Positions 57,243 to 64,000 of a stretch of 64,000 bases of DNA are shown here, one piece after another. The translations under genes were made by a program, and so were the position numbers. Each line of letters opens with the position of its first letter. Positions within the stretch are counted from its first letter, which is position 1. Origin of the DNA: Methanoprimaticola sp047501175 (lineage in GTDB: Archaea > Thermoplasmatota > Thermoplasmata > Methanomassiliicoccales > Methanomethylophilaceae); the NCBI RefSeq assembly GCF_047501175.1, contig NZ_JBEQWH010000006.1, forward strand, positions 62,001-126,000, written 5' to 3'. The notes beneath the pieces were generated by a model. The model did no database searches. It had not been told where the DNA came from and saw nothing but the letters and a program-made list of their open reading frames with translations.

Positions 57243-58661
57243 TCATATCCCGTGCTTGTTCACATCTTTGTCTCTTTCCACGACTTCCTTGACTATGTCC
57301 GAGAAGTCGTCCGTCAGGTCCGCCACTGGGTCTATCGAATCCATGAACGCCGATGCGAACAGAGGGTAGTGACGCACGCCTTTCTTGTCGACGAATATGT
57401 TCCTGGTCTCGAACATGATCCCCTCGGCATCGAACGATGCCATGGCCGTGTTCAGCGATTTGCAGTTTCTGTTGGATCCGGATTTCACCTCTATACAGCA
57501 GGTTCTGCCGCCAATCATCGTCACGAAATCGATTTCCATGCGCGGATCGTCTTTCGAATAGTACATGAGAGGCCGTTTCTGAACAGCAAATGCCATGGCC
57601 ACCGCATTCTCCGTGATTGCTCCCATATTCACACTCCTGTTGTCAAGGATTATATCTCTCAGGACCGAGTCGTCATACAGGGACATCAGGACTCCTGTGT
57701 CGAGCATGTACAGTTTGAACGAACTGACCATAACCCTTTCCTGGAGAGGCCTCTCCAAGGATGTCAGGTTGAAGCATGCCAGGGATATATTGGCCATCGA
57801 GAGCCAATCTAGTGCGGGGGCGAAGAATGAGAATCCGGTCTGGCGGAACGGTTCCTCCCCTTCGGGGGATGTGACACGGGAATACTTGAACTTGTGATTC
57901 TCGGATGCAAGTATGGATGGTATCGCAGACATGCATGCCTTGATCCGGGCTTTGATCTTATCGTCGGCGTACTTCGAGATGTCATCCTCATACCCTTCCA
58001 TGATCTCATTGAAGATCTTTCCGAGGCTGGAGAAGGATCCTGTAGTGGAGAATGATGATACGGCGGCGGGCATGCCGCCGACAACCAAATATCTCCTGTA
58101 TAGGTCGGAGAATGATTCGAACAGGGAACGATCGATCTCTATATTTTCAGAGATGCTCTTTCTAACCTCGTTTATCGGACCTTGAGGCATCCCCAGCGCC
58201 CAGAGGAACTCCTCAAAGTCCATCGGGAACATCTCGATGCGTTCCAAGTATCCCATGGGTGTCAGAGGAATCTCCCGCATCCTTATCCCAAGGAGGGAAC
58301 CTGAGGCGATTATCCTATAGTGACCATCCAGTGCAAGGGGTTTAAGCGCAGCGCGTGCGTTGGGGCAGTTTTGTATCTCGTCGAGGAATATCAGGGTCTT
58401 GCCGGGAACGAAGTCAAAATCCCTGTAGATGGCAGATAGGCGCATGATAATCGATTCGGTCTTCAGGCTTCCCTCGAATGCTCTGCACACGGCAGGTTCA
58501 TCTGCAAAGTTAATCTCCAGGAAGTGGTCTCCATAGACGCGTTCTCCATATTCTCTGACAGAGTATGTCTTTCCGATCTGTCTGGACCCACGTATGAGAA
58601 GTGCGGTTCTGCGTCCGGACCTATCCCATTCTTCGATGGATTCGGTTATCTTACGTTGCAT
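57243..58661 (-). CDS. AAA_14/DUF4143 ATPase
   Basis: 472 aa. Walker A is GSRQIGKTYS, Walker B is KTLIFLDEIQNC, and the sensor-like IIASGSLLGI follows. The DUF4143 domain holds MEIDFVTMIGGRTCCIEVKS, a PD-(D/E)XK-like core. It is paralogous to the protein at 20733-22310 and ends in the same way (RHYPLFASAFMDSI). Upstream lie three direct repeats. Such ATPases occur in high copy in gut archaea and bacteria. Confidence 0.85.
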   Translation of the reverse strand: MQRKITESIEEWDRSGRRTALLIRGSRQIGKTYSVREYGERVYGDHFLEINFADEPAVCRAFEGSLKTESIIMRLSAIYRDFDFVPGKTLIFLDEIQNCPNARAALKPLALDGHYRIIASGSLLGIRMREIPLTPMGYLERIEMFPMDFEEFLWALGMPQGPINEVRKSISENIEIDRSLFESFSDLYRRYLVVGGMPAAVSSFSTTGSFSSLGKIFNEIMEGYEDDISKYADDKIKARIKACMSAIPSILASENHKFKYSRVTSPEGEEPFRQTGFSFFAPALDWLSMANISLACFNLTSLERPLQERVMVSSFKLYMLDTGVLMSLYDDSVLRDIILDNRSVNMGAITENAVAMAFAVQKRPLMYYSKDDPRMEIDFVTMIGGRTCCIEVKSGSNRNCKSLNTAMASFDAEGIMFETRNIFVDKKGVRHYPLFASAFMDSIDPVADLTDDFSDIVKEVVERDKDVNKHGI

Positions 58662-58690
58662 TAAAATGCAATCGTTTGATATTATTAAAT

Positions 58691-58764
58691 AATTTTCTGA
58701 GATAATTTCAAGAATAAATCATAATTTTCTGAGATTAAATTTGCTGATAATCATAATTTTCTGA
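58691..58764. repeat. Triple direct repeat upstream of the second ATPase gene
   Basis: AATTTTCTGA occurs at 58691-58700, 58723-58732 and 58755-58764, exactly 32 bp apart (about three helical turns), with the flanking TCATAATTTTCTGA shared by the last two. The region is A/T-rich and starts 30 bp before the ATPase ATG (minus strand), so it could be a cooperative operator. The rest of the gap up to 58931 has no gene that I can support. Confidence 0.6.
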
Positions 58765-58931
58765 CATATTCCCGAATATTCATCCTTATACCAATACGTC
58801 TATTGTTATAATCAGTCGCTGGATGTGGCATATTCGACACATAGGTTGAACGGTTCCGTTATCGCGAGATACAACGGTATGCTGAAGGAGAACGGTATCG
58901 TTTGATGCCCGGGTGTGCCCGGGCAGGCAGG

Positions 58932-59432
58932 TCATGCCTTGAAAATCCTGTTCCCGGGAGCAGGTCTGTGATACTTCCCGGTCATCTCCTCGATGACGAT
59001 CTCGTAGACGCCCGCGGGACCGACTGCCTTGTCGTTCATGCTGTCGGCCTTCCTTTCGGGCGTAAGCTTGTCGACTGTGGTTCTGAGGACCTTCCTCTTG
59101 GTCTCGAAGTCGTCTATGACCTTCACGGTGCCTTTGATGATGACTGATTCATAGATCGAGGTGGTGTTGCACGCATCATCCCCGCATCTCTCGAACCCTC
59201 CCTCGTCCACCACCGTGAACGAGCACCTGGGGTCCTTCTCCAGATTAGCCATCTTCATCCCCTGCTTCCTCCCGTGGAAGAATACCCTGCCGTCCATCAG
59301 GATGTAGTTTATCGGGGTGGCGTAGGGCGACCCGTCCGCGTCCACAGTGGCGATCACTCCCATCTTCGATCTGTCGAGGAGGGCGAGCATCTCGCCCTTC
59401 GTCAGCTGATACTTCTGCATGTTGGGTTCCAT
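58932..59432 (-). CDS. Pyridoxamine-5'-phosphate-oxidase-fold flavoprotein (NimA-like)
   Basis: 166 aa. The split-barrel flavin fold is visible: MGVIATVDADGSPYATPINY (residues 24-43), then DGRVFFHGRKQGMKMANL and RCSFTVVDEGG. These proteins bind FMN, F420 or haem and some reduce nitroimidazoles; the cofactor is unknown. ATG 59420 is an alternative start. The start overlaps the PH-like gene by 31 bp, so the pair is co-transcribed. Confidence 0.85.
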   Translation of the reverse strand: MEPNMQKYQLTKGEMLALLDRSKMGVIATVDADGSPYATPINYILMDGRVFFHGRKQGMKMANLEKDPRCSFTVVDEGGFERCGDDACNTTSIYESVIIKGTVKVIDDFETKRKVLRTTVDKLTPERKADSMNDKAVGPAGVYEIVIEEMTGKYHRPAPGNRIFKA

Positions 59433-60436
59433 GCCGTAACATCCTTGCAGGGGATATATTGGGTGTTCGTTGTATCGACAACGTCGGAGACCCTCTGCTG
59501 TAACTGGTCATGGAATTCCCTGGTCTCCTCGTCGCTTCCGAGGTTGAACACCACCACCTTCTCGGCGGTATGGACGACTATGCAGACGTCGGTGGATGTG
59601 TGCACCGCGAGCCTGTACTTCCCGAACTCGTCGTTCTTGAAGTTCCCGGTCAGGTAGTTGGCGTTGCCGAGGCCTCCGACCCTCACTCCGTACGACACGT
59701 CGTCGCGTAGCTCGATGTTGTCGATGTCTTCGTACGGGATCTCCTCGTGCATCATGGTGGCGTCCACCTCGAGCGAATTCTCGTTCATCCACGCATCGAC
59801 ATGCCCCATGGTCATGGACGCCGCGATGATGACGATGACCGCCGCGACGGAGATCAGGACGACCGCCGCGACCGCTCTGACCATCTTTCTATGGTTCTTC
59901 GCGTTCTCTCCGGCCCTCTCGGGATCGATGCTCATGCTCCCGGCCTTGGAGGCATCCCTTATGCGGTTGTACGCGTCCATCGTGGATGTCTCGTCCTTCA
60001 GGTTGAATGCGGCATACTTCTCCTTCCCCCTCTCGGTGTAGGAGACGACGATCATGAGGTCGACCGCGGTGCTGCCGGCGAACCTGTAGTGTCCGAGGGA
60101 ATCGTTGGTGAAGTCTCCGGACCCCCTCTTTATCCCGCCGTAGCCGTATGTCCTGAGTCCGGGCTTGAAGCCGCTGACACAGTCCACGGACCGTATCGCA
60201 TCGTAGGGGATCTCGAACTTGGCCATGGGGGCGTCTATCGAGATGCGGTCCTCCTCAAGTCTCACCCAGTCCCCGCCTATGGCCAGGAACGGGATGAATA
60301 TCACGATCATGGACACCGCAAAGATGACCCAGAACAGGGACATGGGTATGTCGGTCGTGCTTAGGAGGATTATGTCCAGAACGATCAGTGCGATGGATGC
60401 TACGATCCCTATGCCGATCTTCTGGATGTCCCTCAT
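59402..60436 (-). CDS. Membrane protein with two PH-like domains
   Basis: 344 aa. Two transmembrane helices near the start (residues 8-27 and 33-51) and another at 189-210 separate two similar soluble domains. Each has a bacterial PH-like pattern: FEIPYDAIRSVDCVSG and LGHYRFAGSTAVDLMIVVSY in the first, EIPYEDIDNIELRDD and EFGKYRLAVHTSTDVCIVVH in the second. The internal duplication is clear. The role is not known; these domains may sense membrane or wall stress. Confidence 0.75.
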   Translation of the reverse strand: MRDIQKIGIGIVASIALIVLDIILLSTTDIPMSLFWVIFAVSMIVIFIPFLAIGGDWVRLEEDRISIDAPMAKFEIPYDAIRSVDCVSGFKPGLRTYGYGGIKRGSGDFTNDSLGHYRFAGSTAVDLMIVVSYTERGKEKYAAFNLKDETSTMDAYNRIRDASKAGSMSIDPERAGENAKNHRKMVRAVAAVVLISVAAVIVIIAASMTMGHVDAWMNENSLEVDATMMHEEIPYEDIDNIELRDDVSYGVRVGGLGNANYLTGNFKNDEFGKYRLAVHTSTDVCIVVHTAEKVVVFNLGSDEETREFHDQLQQRVSDVVDTTNTQYIPCKDVTAWNPTCRSIS

Positions 60437-60596
60437 GCGTTCGTGTATGTTATCTTGTTATAAATCCCTCATAGTGGGGATCTTCGTCGATTGTGAATAT
60501 TCATTCACTGCAACGATTTTCGCGGTATTGTCGCATCCGTGGGTGAGGTCACAAAGAGTGCGATCCATTTCGAGACAACATCGGTTGATGTAAAAG

Positions 60597-60681
60597 TGGC
60601 GCCGAGGGAGAGATTCGAACTCCCGAGGATTACTCCAGCGGTTTTCGAGACCGCCGCCATACCGGGCTTGGCTACCTCGGC
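60597..60681 (-). tRNA. tRNA-Ser (anticodon CGA), CCA encoded
   Basis: On the minus strand the acceptor GCCGAGG (60681-60675) pairs with CCTCGGC, discriminator G and CCA. The anticodon arm is GCGGT-CTCGAAA-ACCGC, which gives CGA for Ser UCG. A long variable arm, as expected for tRNA-Ser, follows (TGGAGTAATCC). Confidence 0.92.
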
Positions 60682-60794
60682 TTGAGCAACCCGACTTATT
60701 CTCCATATAAAGCGTTTTGCGCCGTCCAATTGTTCCGATCAGAGGATCGATCGAACGATCGGGCCTGGACCTGCGCCTATGTGAGTACAAGTCT

Positions 60795-60860
60795 AGGTAT
60801 AGGTATAGGTATAGGTATAGATATAGGTATAGATATAGGTATAGATATAGGTATAGATAT
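60795..60860 (+). repeat. Hexanucleotide (AGRTAT) tandem repeat before an AlbA-type gene
   Basis: Eleven perfect 6-bp units: four AGGTAT, then AGATAT and AGGTAT alternating for seven more. It ends 10 bp before the ATG at 60871 and is made of overlapping TATA-like sequence. In the gene's frame it reads as Gly-Ile/Asp-Ile repeats if translated, so copy changes would not shift frame but would change TATA number and spacing. Confidence 0.85.
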
Positions 60861-60870
60861 AGGCTATGTC

Positions 60871-62562
60871 ATGACCATCCCCATCGACGTCGGAAGGCTC
60901 ATCGTCGAGAGGACGATAGAGAGCGAGAGGATCGAGTACAAGAAAGGTTGGAATCCAGAATCCATCCTTCATACAATGTGTGCCTTCGCCAACGACATTG
61001 ACAATCTCGGTGGAGGATACATCATAGTCGGTATGGAGGAGGTCGATGGGATGCCTGGCGGAACGATCGTCGGGGTGGATCCCGCCGCTGTGGATGGTTA
61101 TAACAAGGAGCTCCTTAACCTTTGCAACAAGGTCGAGCCACGTTATCTGGCAGAGACGGACACGGCGGTCATTGACGGGAAGACGCTATTCGCCATATGG
61201 GTGTCGGGTGGGAACGACCGTCCCTACAAATGCCCGACCGGCCTCTCTTCGAGGAATGAGTCCAAGGCATACTACATACGCAAGATGAGCAGCACGGTCC
61301 GTGCGAACCCCAGCGAGGAGAGGGAGCTGTTCAACATCTCGGAGGTCGTGCCTTTCGACGACCGTCCGAACAGGAGTGCGACCCTGAGCAGCCTGAGGGT
61401 CGCCTTGATAGAGGAGTACCTCTCGATGGTCCACAGCACCTTGGCCGGGAAGGTGTTCAGCATGCCGATCGAGGAAGTGGCCAGGAAGCTGCATCTGGTA
61501 TCAGGGCCCTCTGAGGACCTCCGCCCCATAAACGTTGCGCTGATGTTCTTCAATGACCATCCCGAGGACTACTTCAGGAACGCACACATCGAGGTGGTGC
61601 TCAAACCGGATCCGACTGGCATCAACATGGTGGAGCGCACTTTCAGCGGACCTCTGAACCGGCAGATCGTGGACGTGGTCTCCTATATCAGGAACAATGT
61701 GCTGGAAGAGATGGTCGTCAAGAGAAGCGACCGTGCAGAGGCCGACCGTATATCCAATTACCCGATAGGGGCCATCGAGGAGGCGGTCTCCAACGCCGTG
61801 TATCATAAGAGCTATCAGATCCCGGAACCGGTAACCATCGTCGTGACCTCGGATCGTCTGGAGATCACCAGCATCCCGGGGCCGGACAGTGGGATCACGG
61901 ACGAGGACCTCCGGAACTTGCGCATGGTTGGCAAGAGGTACCGCAATCGCAGGATAGGGGATTATTTGAAAGAGTTCGGACTGGCCGAGGCCAGAAACAC
62001 CGGTGTGCCGCTCATGGTCGAGTCCATGGTGTCCAATGGTTCCGACCTCCCCGTGTTCAGGACCGATCCCGAGCGCTCATATTTCACGGTGGTACTGCAC
62101 AAGCATTCAGCATTCATCCAGAGGGCGGTCATGAAAGGTGACAGGGTGACCGTCCGTCGCACCAGGCAGGAGATAATCGACGAGGTCATGGCCCTGTTCT
62201 CAACCAACGGGGAGATGTCAATGAGGGACCTGTCCGATAGCATGGGGTACAAGAGTCCTCCGACCTCCCTCAAGGCCGTCGTATCGATGCTGATCTCGGA
62301 CGGGACCCTGGAGTACACCAGGAAGGAACGTGCCAGCCCGTATCAGAGGATCCGCATGGTCAGACGCGGGCGACTTCGCCTGCGTCCCGTCTTGGACGGG
62401 AGCTCCTCATACATCGCCCCGATGAGCTCGGGCAACATGCCCATGTCCGCATCGTCGATGACGATCATGCTCCTGGCACCCTCGTACGGGGGCACGGTCT
62501 CACGGCTGGACAGCATCCTTGTCGACGACGGTGTGACCTTGACCATCAGCCTGTCGTCGTAG
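60871..62562 (+). CDS. AlbA_2/Schlafen-type DNA-binding protein with GHKL-like C-domain
   Basis: 563 aa from ATG 60871. The AlbA_2 (divergent AAA_4/Slfn) domain spans about 10-120: ESERIEYKKGW, then CAFANDIDNLGGGYIIVGM. An HATPase_c_4-like block follows with YPIGAIEEAVSNAVYHKSY near residue 300. A winged-helix (TRQEIIDEVMALFSTNGEMS) follows. These are usually predicted transcriptional regulators or toxin-like Slfn proteins. The last 70 residues run antisense through the TfoX-like gene and are probably run-through. Confidence 0.82.
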   Translation: MTIPIDVGRLIVERTIESERIEYKKGWNPESILHTMCAFANDIDNLGGGYIIVGMEEVDGMPGGTIVGVDPAAVDGYNKELLNLCNKVEPRYLAETDTAVIDGKTLFAIWVSGGNDRPYKCPTGLSSRNESKAYYIRKMSSTVRANPSEERELFNISEVVPFDDRPNRSATLSSLRVALIEEYLSMVHSTLAGKVFSMPIEEVARKLHLVSGPSEDLRPINVALMFFNDHPEDYFRNAHIEVVLKPDPTGINMVERTFSGPLNRQIVDVVSYIRNNVLEEMVVKRSDRAEADRISNYPIGAIEEAVSNAVYHKSYQIPEPVTIVVTSDRLEITSIPGPDSGITDEDLRNLRMVGKRYRNRRIGDYLKEFGLAEARNTGVPLMVESMVSNGSDLPVFRTDPERSYFTVVLHKHSAFIQRAVMKGDRVTVRRTRQEIIDEVMALFSTNGEMSMRDLSDSMGYKSPPTSLKAVVSMLISDGTLEYTRKERASPYQRIRMVRRGRLRLRPVLDGSSSYIAPMSSGNMPMSASSMTIMLLAPSYGGTVSRLDSILVDDGVTLTISLSS

Positions 62563-62708
62563 ATGCCTCCGAAGAGCCTTCCGCGACAGTAAAGGAGGTA
62601 CTCCCCCATCATCTTCCTGGATGCGATGCCATCGATGGGCGACAGGACCTCCATGATCTTCACATAGGCTTCCGCGGTCGTGGGTATGCGCACGGCATCG
62701 CGATGCAT
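62343..62708 (-). CDS. TfoX N-terminal-domain protein
   Basis: 121 aa. ASRKMMGEYLLYCRGRLFGG, then YDDRLMVKVTPSS and PPYEGARSMIVIDD match the TfoX_N fold, which in bacteria is linked to competence control but occurs widely with unknown roles. The last 220 bp overlap the convergent AlbA-type frame. Divergent proA shares the promoter region. Confidence 0.8.
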   Translation of the reverse strand: MHRDAVRIPTTAEAYVKIMEVLSPIDGIASRKMMGEYLLYCRGRLFGGIYDDRLMVKVTPSSTRMLSSRETVPPYEGARSMIVIDDADMGMLPELIGAMYEELPSKTGRRRSRPRLTMRIL

Positions 62709-62742
62709 TCTTTAAATCGCGCGCGTGCATCCCCCATCCATC

Positions 62743-64000
62743 ATGACAGACATCATCGCCGAGGTCAAGGCTGCCAAGACCGCATCCATCCTGCTCTCGT
62801 CAGTCCCTACGTCCCGTAAGGACGCGGCGCTCGACGCAATGGCCAATGCGCTCGACGCCGCCAGGGAGGACATCCTGAGGGCCAACGCGATCGACCTCGA
62901 GAAGGGGAGGAGGCTGGTGGATTCGGGAGAGATCTCCGCTTCCATGTACAAGAGGCTGGCGATCGACGATTCCAAGATAGATGGGATGATCGCAGGCATC
63001 CGCGACGTGATGTCCCTGGGCGATCCCGTCGGGGAGGTGATGTCCGCCCTGGACCTGGACGACGGGCTCACGCTGTATCAGATACGTTGCCCCATAGGAA
63101 TGCTGGGCGTGATCTTCGAATCACGTCCTGACGTGGTCCCCCAGATAATGTCGCTATGCCTGAAATCGGGGAACGGCGTTGCGTTCAAAGGGGGTCGCGA
63201 GGCGTCGGAGTCCATCAGGACCCTGTTCGCGATACTCCGCGACGCGGCATCGTCCGCAGGCATCCCTGCCGAGTCGTTCGTCCTCATGGAGTCCAGGGAC
63301 GACATCAACGCCATACTCGGCCTTCACGATTACATAGACCTCCTGATACCCAGGGGCTCCAACGACTTCGTCAGGTACATCCAGGAGAACACCAGGATCC
63401 CGGTTCTCGGACATGCCGCAGGCATATGCCACGTGTATGTGGACGGCGATGCGGACCTGGATATGGCCTGCTCGGTGGTCCTGGACTCTAAGATCCAGTA
63501 TCCTGCCGTGTGCAACGCGGCGGAGACGCTCCTCGTCGACTCCCGCGTGGCGGGGGATTTCCTTCCACGCATGGCATCCCTGTTCGAGGAGAAGGGCGTG
63601 GAGATGCGCGGGGACCCCCGTACATTGGAGATAATATCCGTGAAGGAGGCCCGCGAGGAGGACTGGGACACGGAGTACGGGGACCTCACGATCTCCATCC
63701 GCATCGTGGACTCCATCGAGGAGGCGATAGGCTTCATAAACTCCCACGGGTCGCACCACACCGACGCGATCGTCACCCGGGATATGTCTCGTGCGTCCAG
63801 GTTCGTCGCAGGGGTGGATTCCGCGGATGTCTTCGTCAACGCTTCCACCAGGTTCGCGGACGGTTTCCGCTATGGGAAGGGCGCGGAGGTCGGCATCAGC
63901 ACCAACAAGATCCACGCCCGCGGGCCCGTCGGCATGGAGGGCCTGATGATCTACAAGTACGTGCTTATCGGGAACGGGCAGGTCGTGAGGGACTATGCCG
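62743..64000 (+). CDS. proA: Gamma-glutamyl phosphate reductase (3' partial)
   Basis: About 419 codons are in the window; the frame is open at the edge. It reduces gamma-glutamyl phosphate to glutamate semialdehyde in proline synthesis. IRCPIGMLGVIFESRPDVVP (ProA signature), FKGGREASES, LLIPRGSNDFVRYIQ and the catalytic Cys in YPAVCNAAETLLVD identify it. A CTTTAAAT element about 29 bp before the ATG suggests a leaderless message. Most of the protein is present; only the last few codons are missing. Confidence 0.94.
   Translation, partial: MTDIIAEVKAAKTASILLSSVPTSRKDAALDAMANALDAAREDILRANAIDLEKGRRLVDSGEISASMYKRLAIDDSKIDGMIAGIRDVMSLGDPVGEVMSALDLDDGLTLYQIRCPIGMLGVIFESRPDVVPQIMSLCLKSGNGVAFKGGREASESIRTLFAILRDAASSAGIPAESFVLMESRDDINAILGLHDYIDLLIPRGSNDFVRYIQENTRIPVLGHAAGICHVYVDGDADLDMACSVVLDSKIQYPAVCNAAETLLVDSRVAGDFLPRMASLFEEKGVEMRGDPRTLEIISVKEAREEDWDTEYGDLTISIRIVDSIEEAIGFINSHGSHHTDAIVTRDMSRASRFVAGVDSADVFVNASTRFADGFRYGKGAEVGISTNKIHARGPVGMEGLMIYKYVLIGNGQVVRDYA

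Noticed and set aside
58765..58905. A start-less open frame with protein-like text ending NGSVIARYNGMLKENGIV
   Set aside because: The last 30 codons look coding, but no start codon or recognisable domain is present. It may be the remnant of a decayed gene; I could not support it as a feature.

Overview
The window is archaeal chromosome. It carries archaeal hallmarks: GatD/GatE, a thermosome (group II chaperonin), ribosomal protein S17e, an HVO_0476-type zinc protein, a HemK2-type release-factor methyltransferase, an NFACT protein and TATA-box promoters. HypB and HypE show a hydrogenase-using cell. The bacterial-type GrpE-DnaK-DnaJ, the type III glutamine synthetase, the high GC and the many surface/membrane proteins fit a methanogen of the Thermoplasmatota (Methanomassiliicoccales/Methanomethylophilaceae). 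That placement is inference; no rRNA or methanogenesis gene is present to prove it. Layout: 1-3.2 kb, two exported membrane-anchored surface proteins; 3.2-3.5 kb, a structured RNA candidate; 3.5-6.3 kb, truA-purD-hypB on the minus strand; 6.5-7.6 kb, a frameshifted HipA-like kinase gene; 7.7-10.9 kb, gatD-gatE; 11-14.2 kb, an MFS transporter and a small operon (HemK2-type methyltransferase, DoxX-like and DUF3574-like proteins), then a second frameshifted small gene; 14.2-19.1 kb, a metal/siderophore/corrinoid-type ABC importer whose binding protein carries a dockerin-like module, with two SAM methyltransferases; 19.2-26.7 kb, housekeeping genes, an AAA_14/DUF4143 ATPase, an ABC-2 exporter, TraB, ThyX and a nitroreductase; 26.8-36.8 kb, MsrA, S17e, NFACT, a TetR-regulated MMPL/RND exporter, DUF1015, HypE and three tRNAs; 36.8-37.9 kb, PEBP and Apt; 38.4-42.9 kb, a tight five-gene SPFH/zinc-ribbon operon of unknown function, the best candidate for an undescribed system; 43.2-49.8 kb, GS type III plus a full-length GOGAT large subunit (ammonia assimilation); 50-57.2 kb, PyrG, the thermosome and grpE-dnaK-dnaJ; 57.2-64 kb, a second AAA_14/DUF4143 ATPase, a flavin/PLP-oxidase-fold protein, a duplicated PH-like membrane protein, tRNA-Ser, an AlbA/Schlafen-type protein behind a hexanucleotide repeat, a TfoX-like protein and a 3'-truncated proA. 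Many genes have a TATA element 23-29 bp before the start codon, which suggests leaderless transcripts; I used this to choose several starts. Three genes look damaged by single-base changes in G/C runs, which could be true decay or assembly error. Several convergent pairs overlap because a frame runs on past the expected end of its protein.
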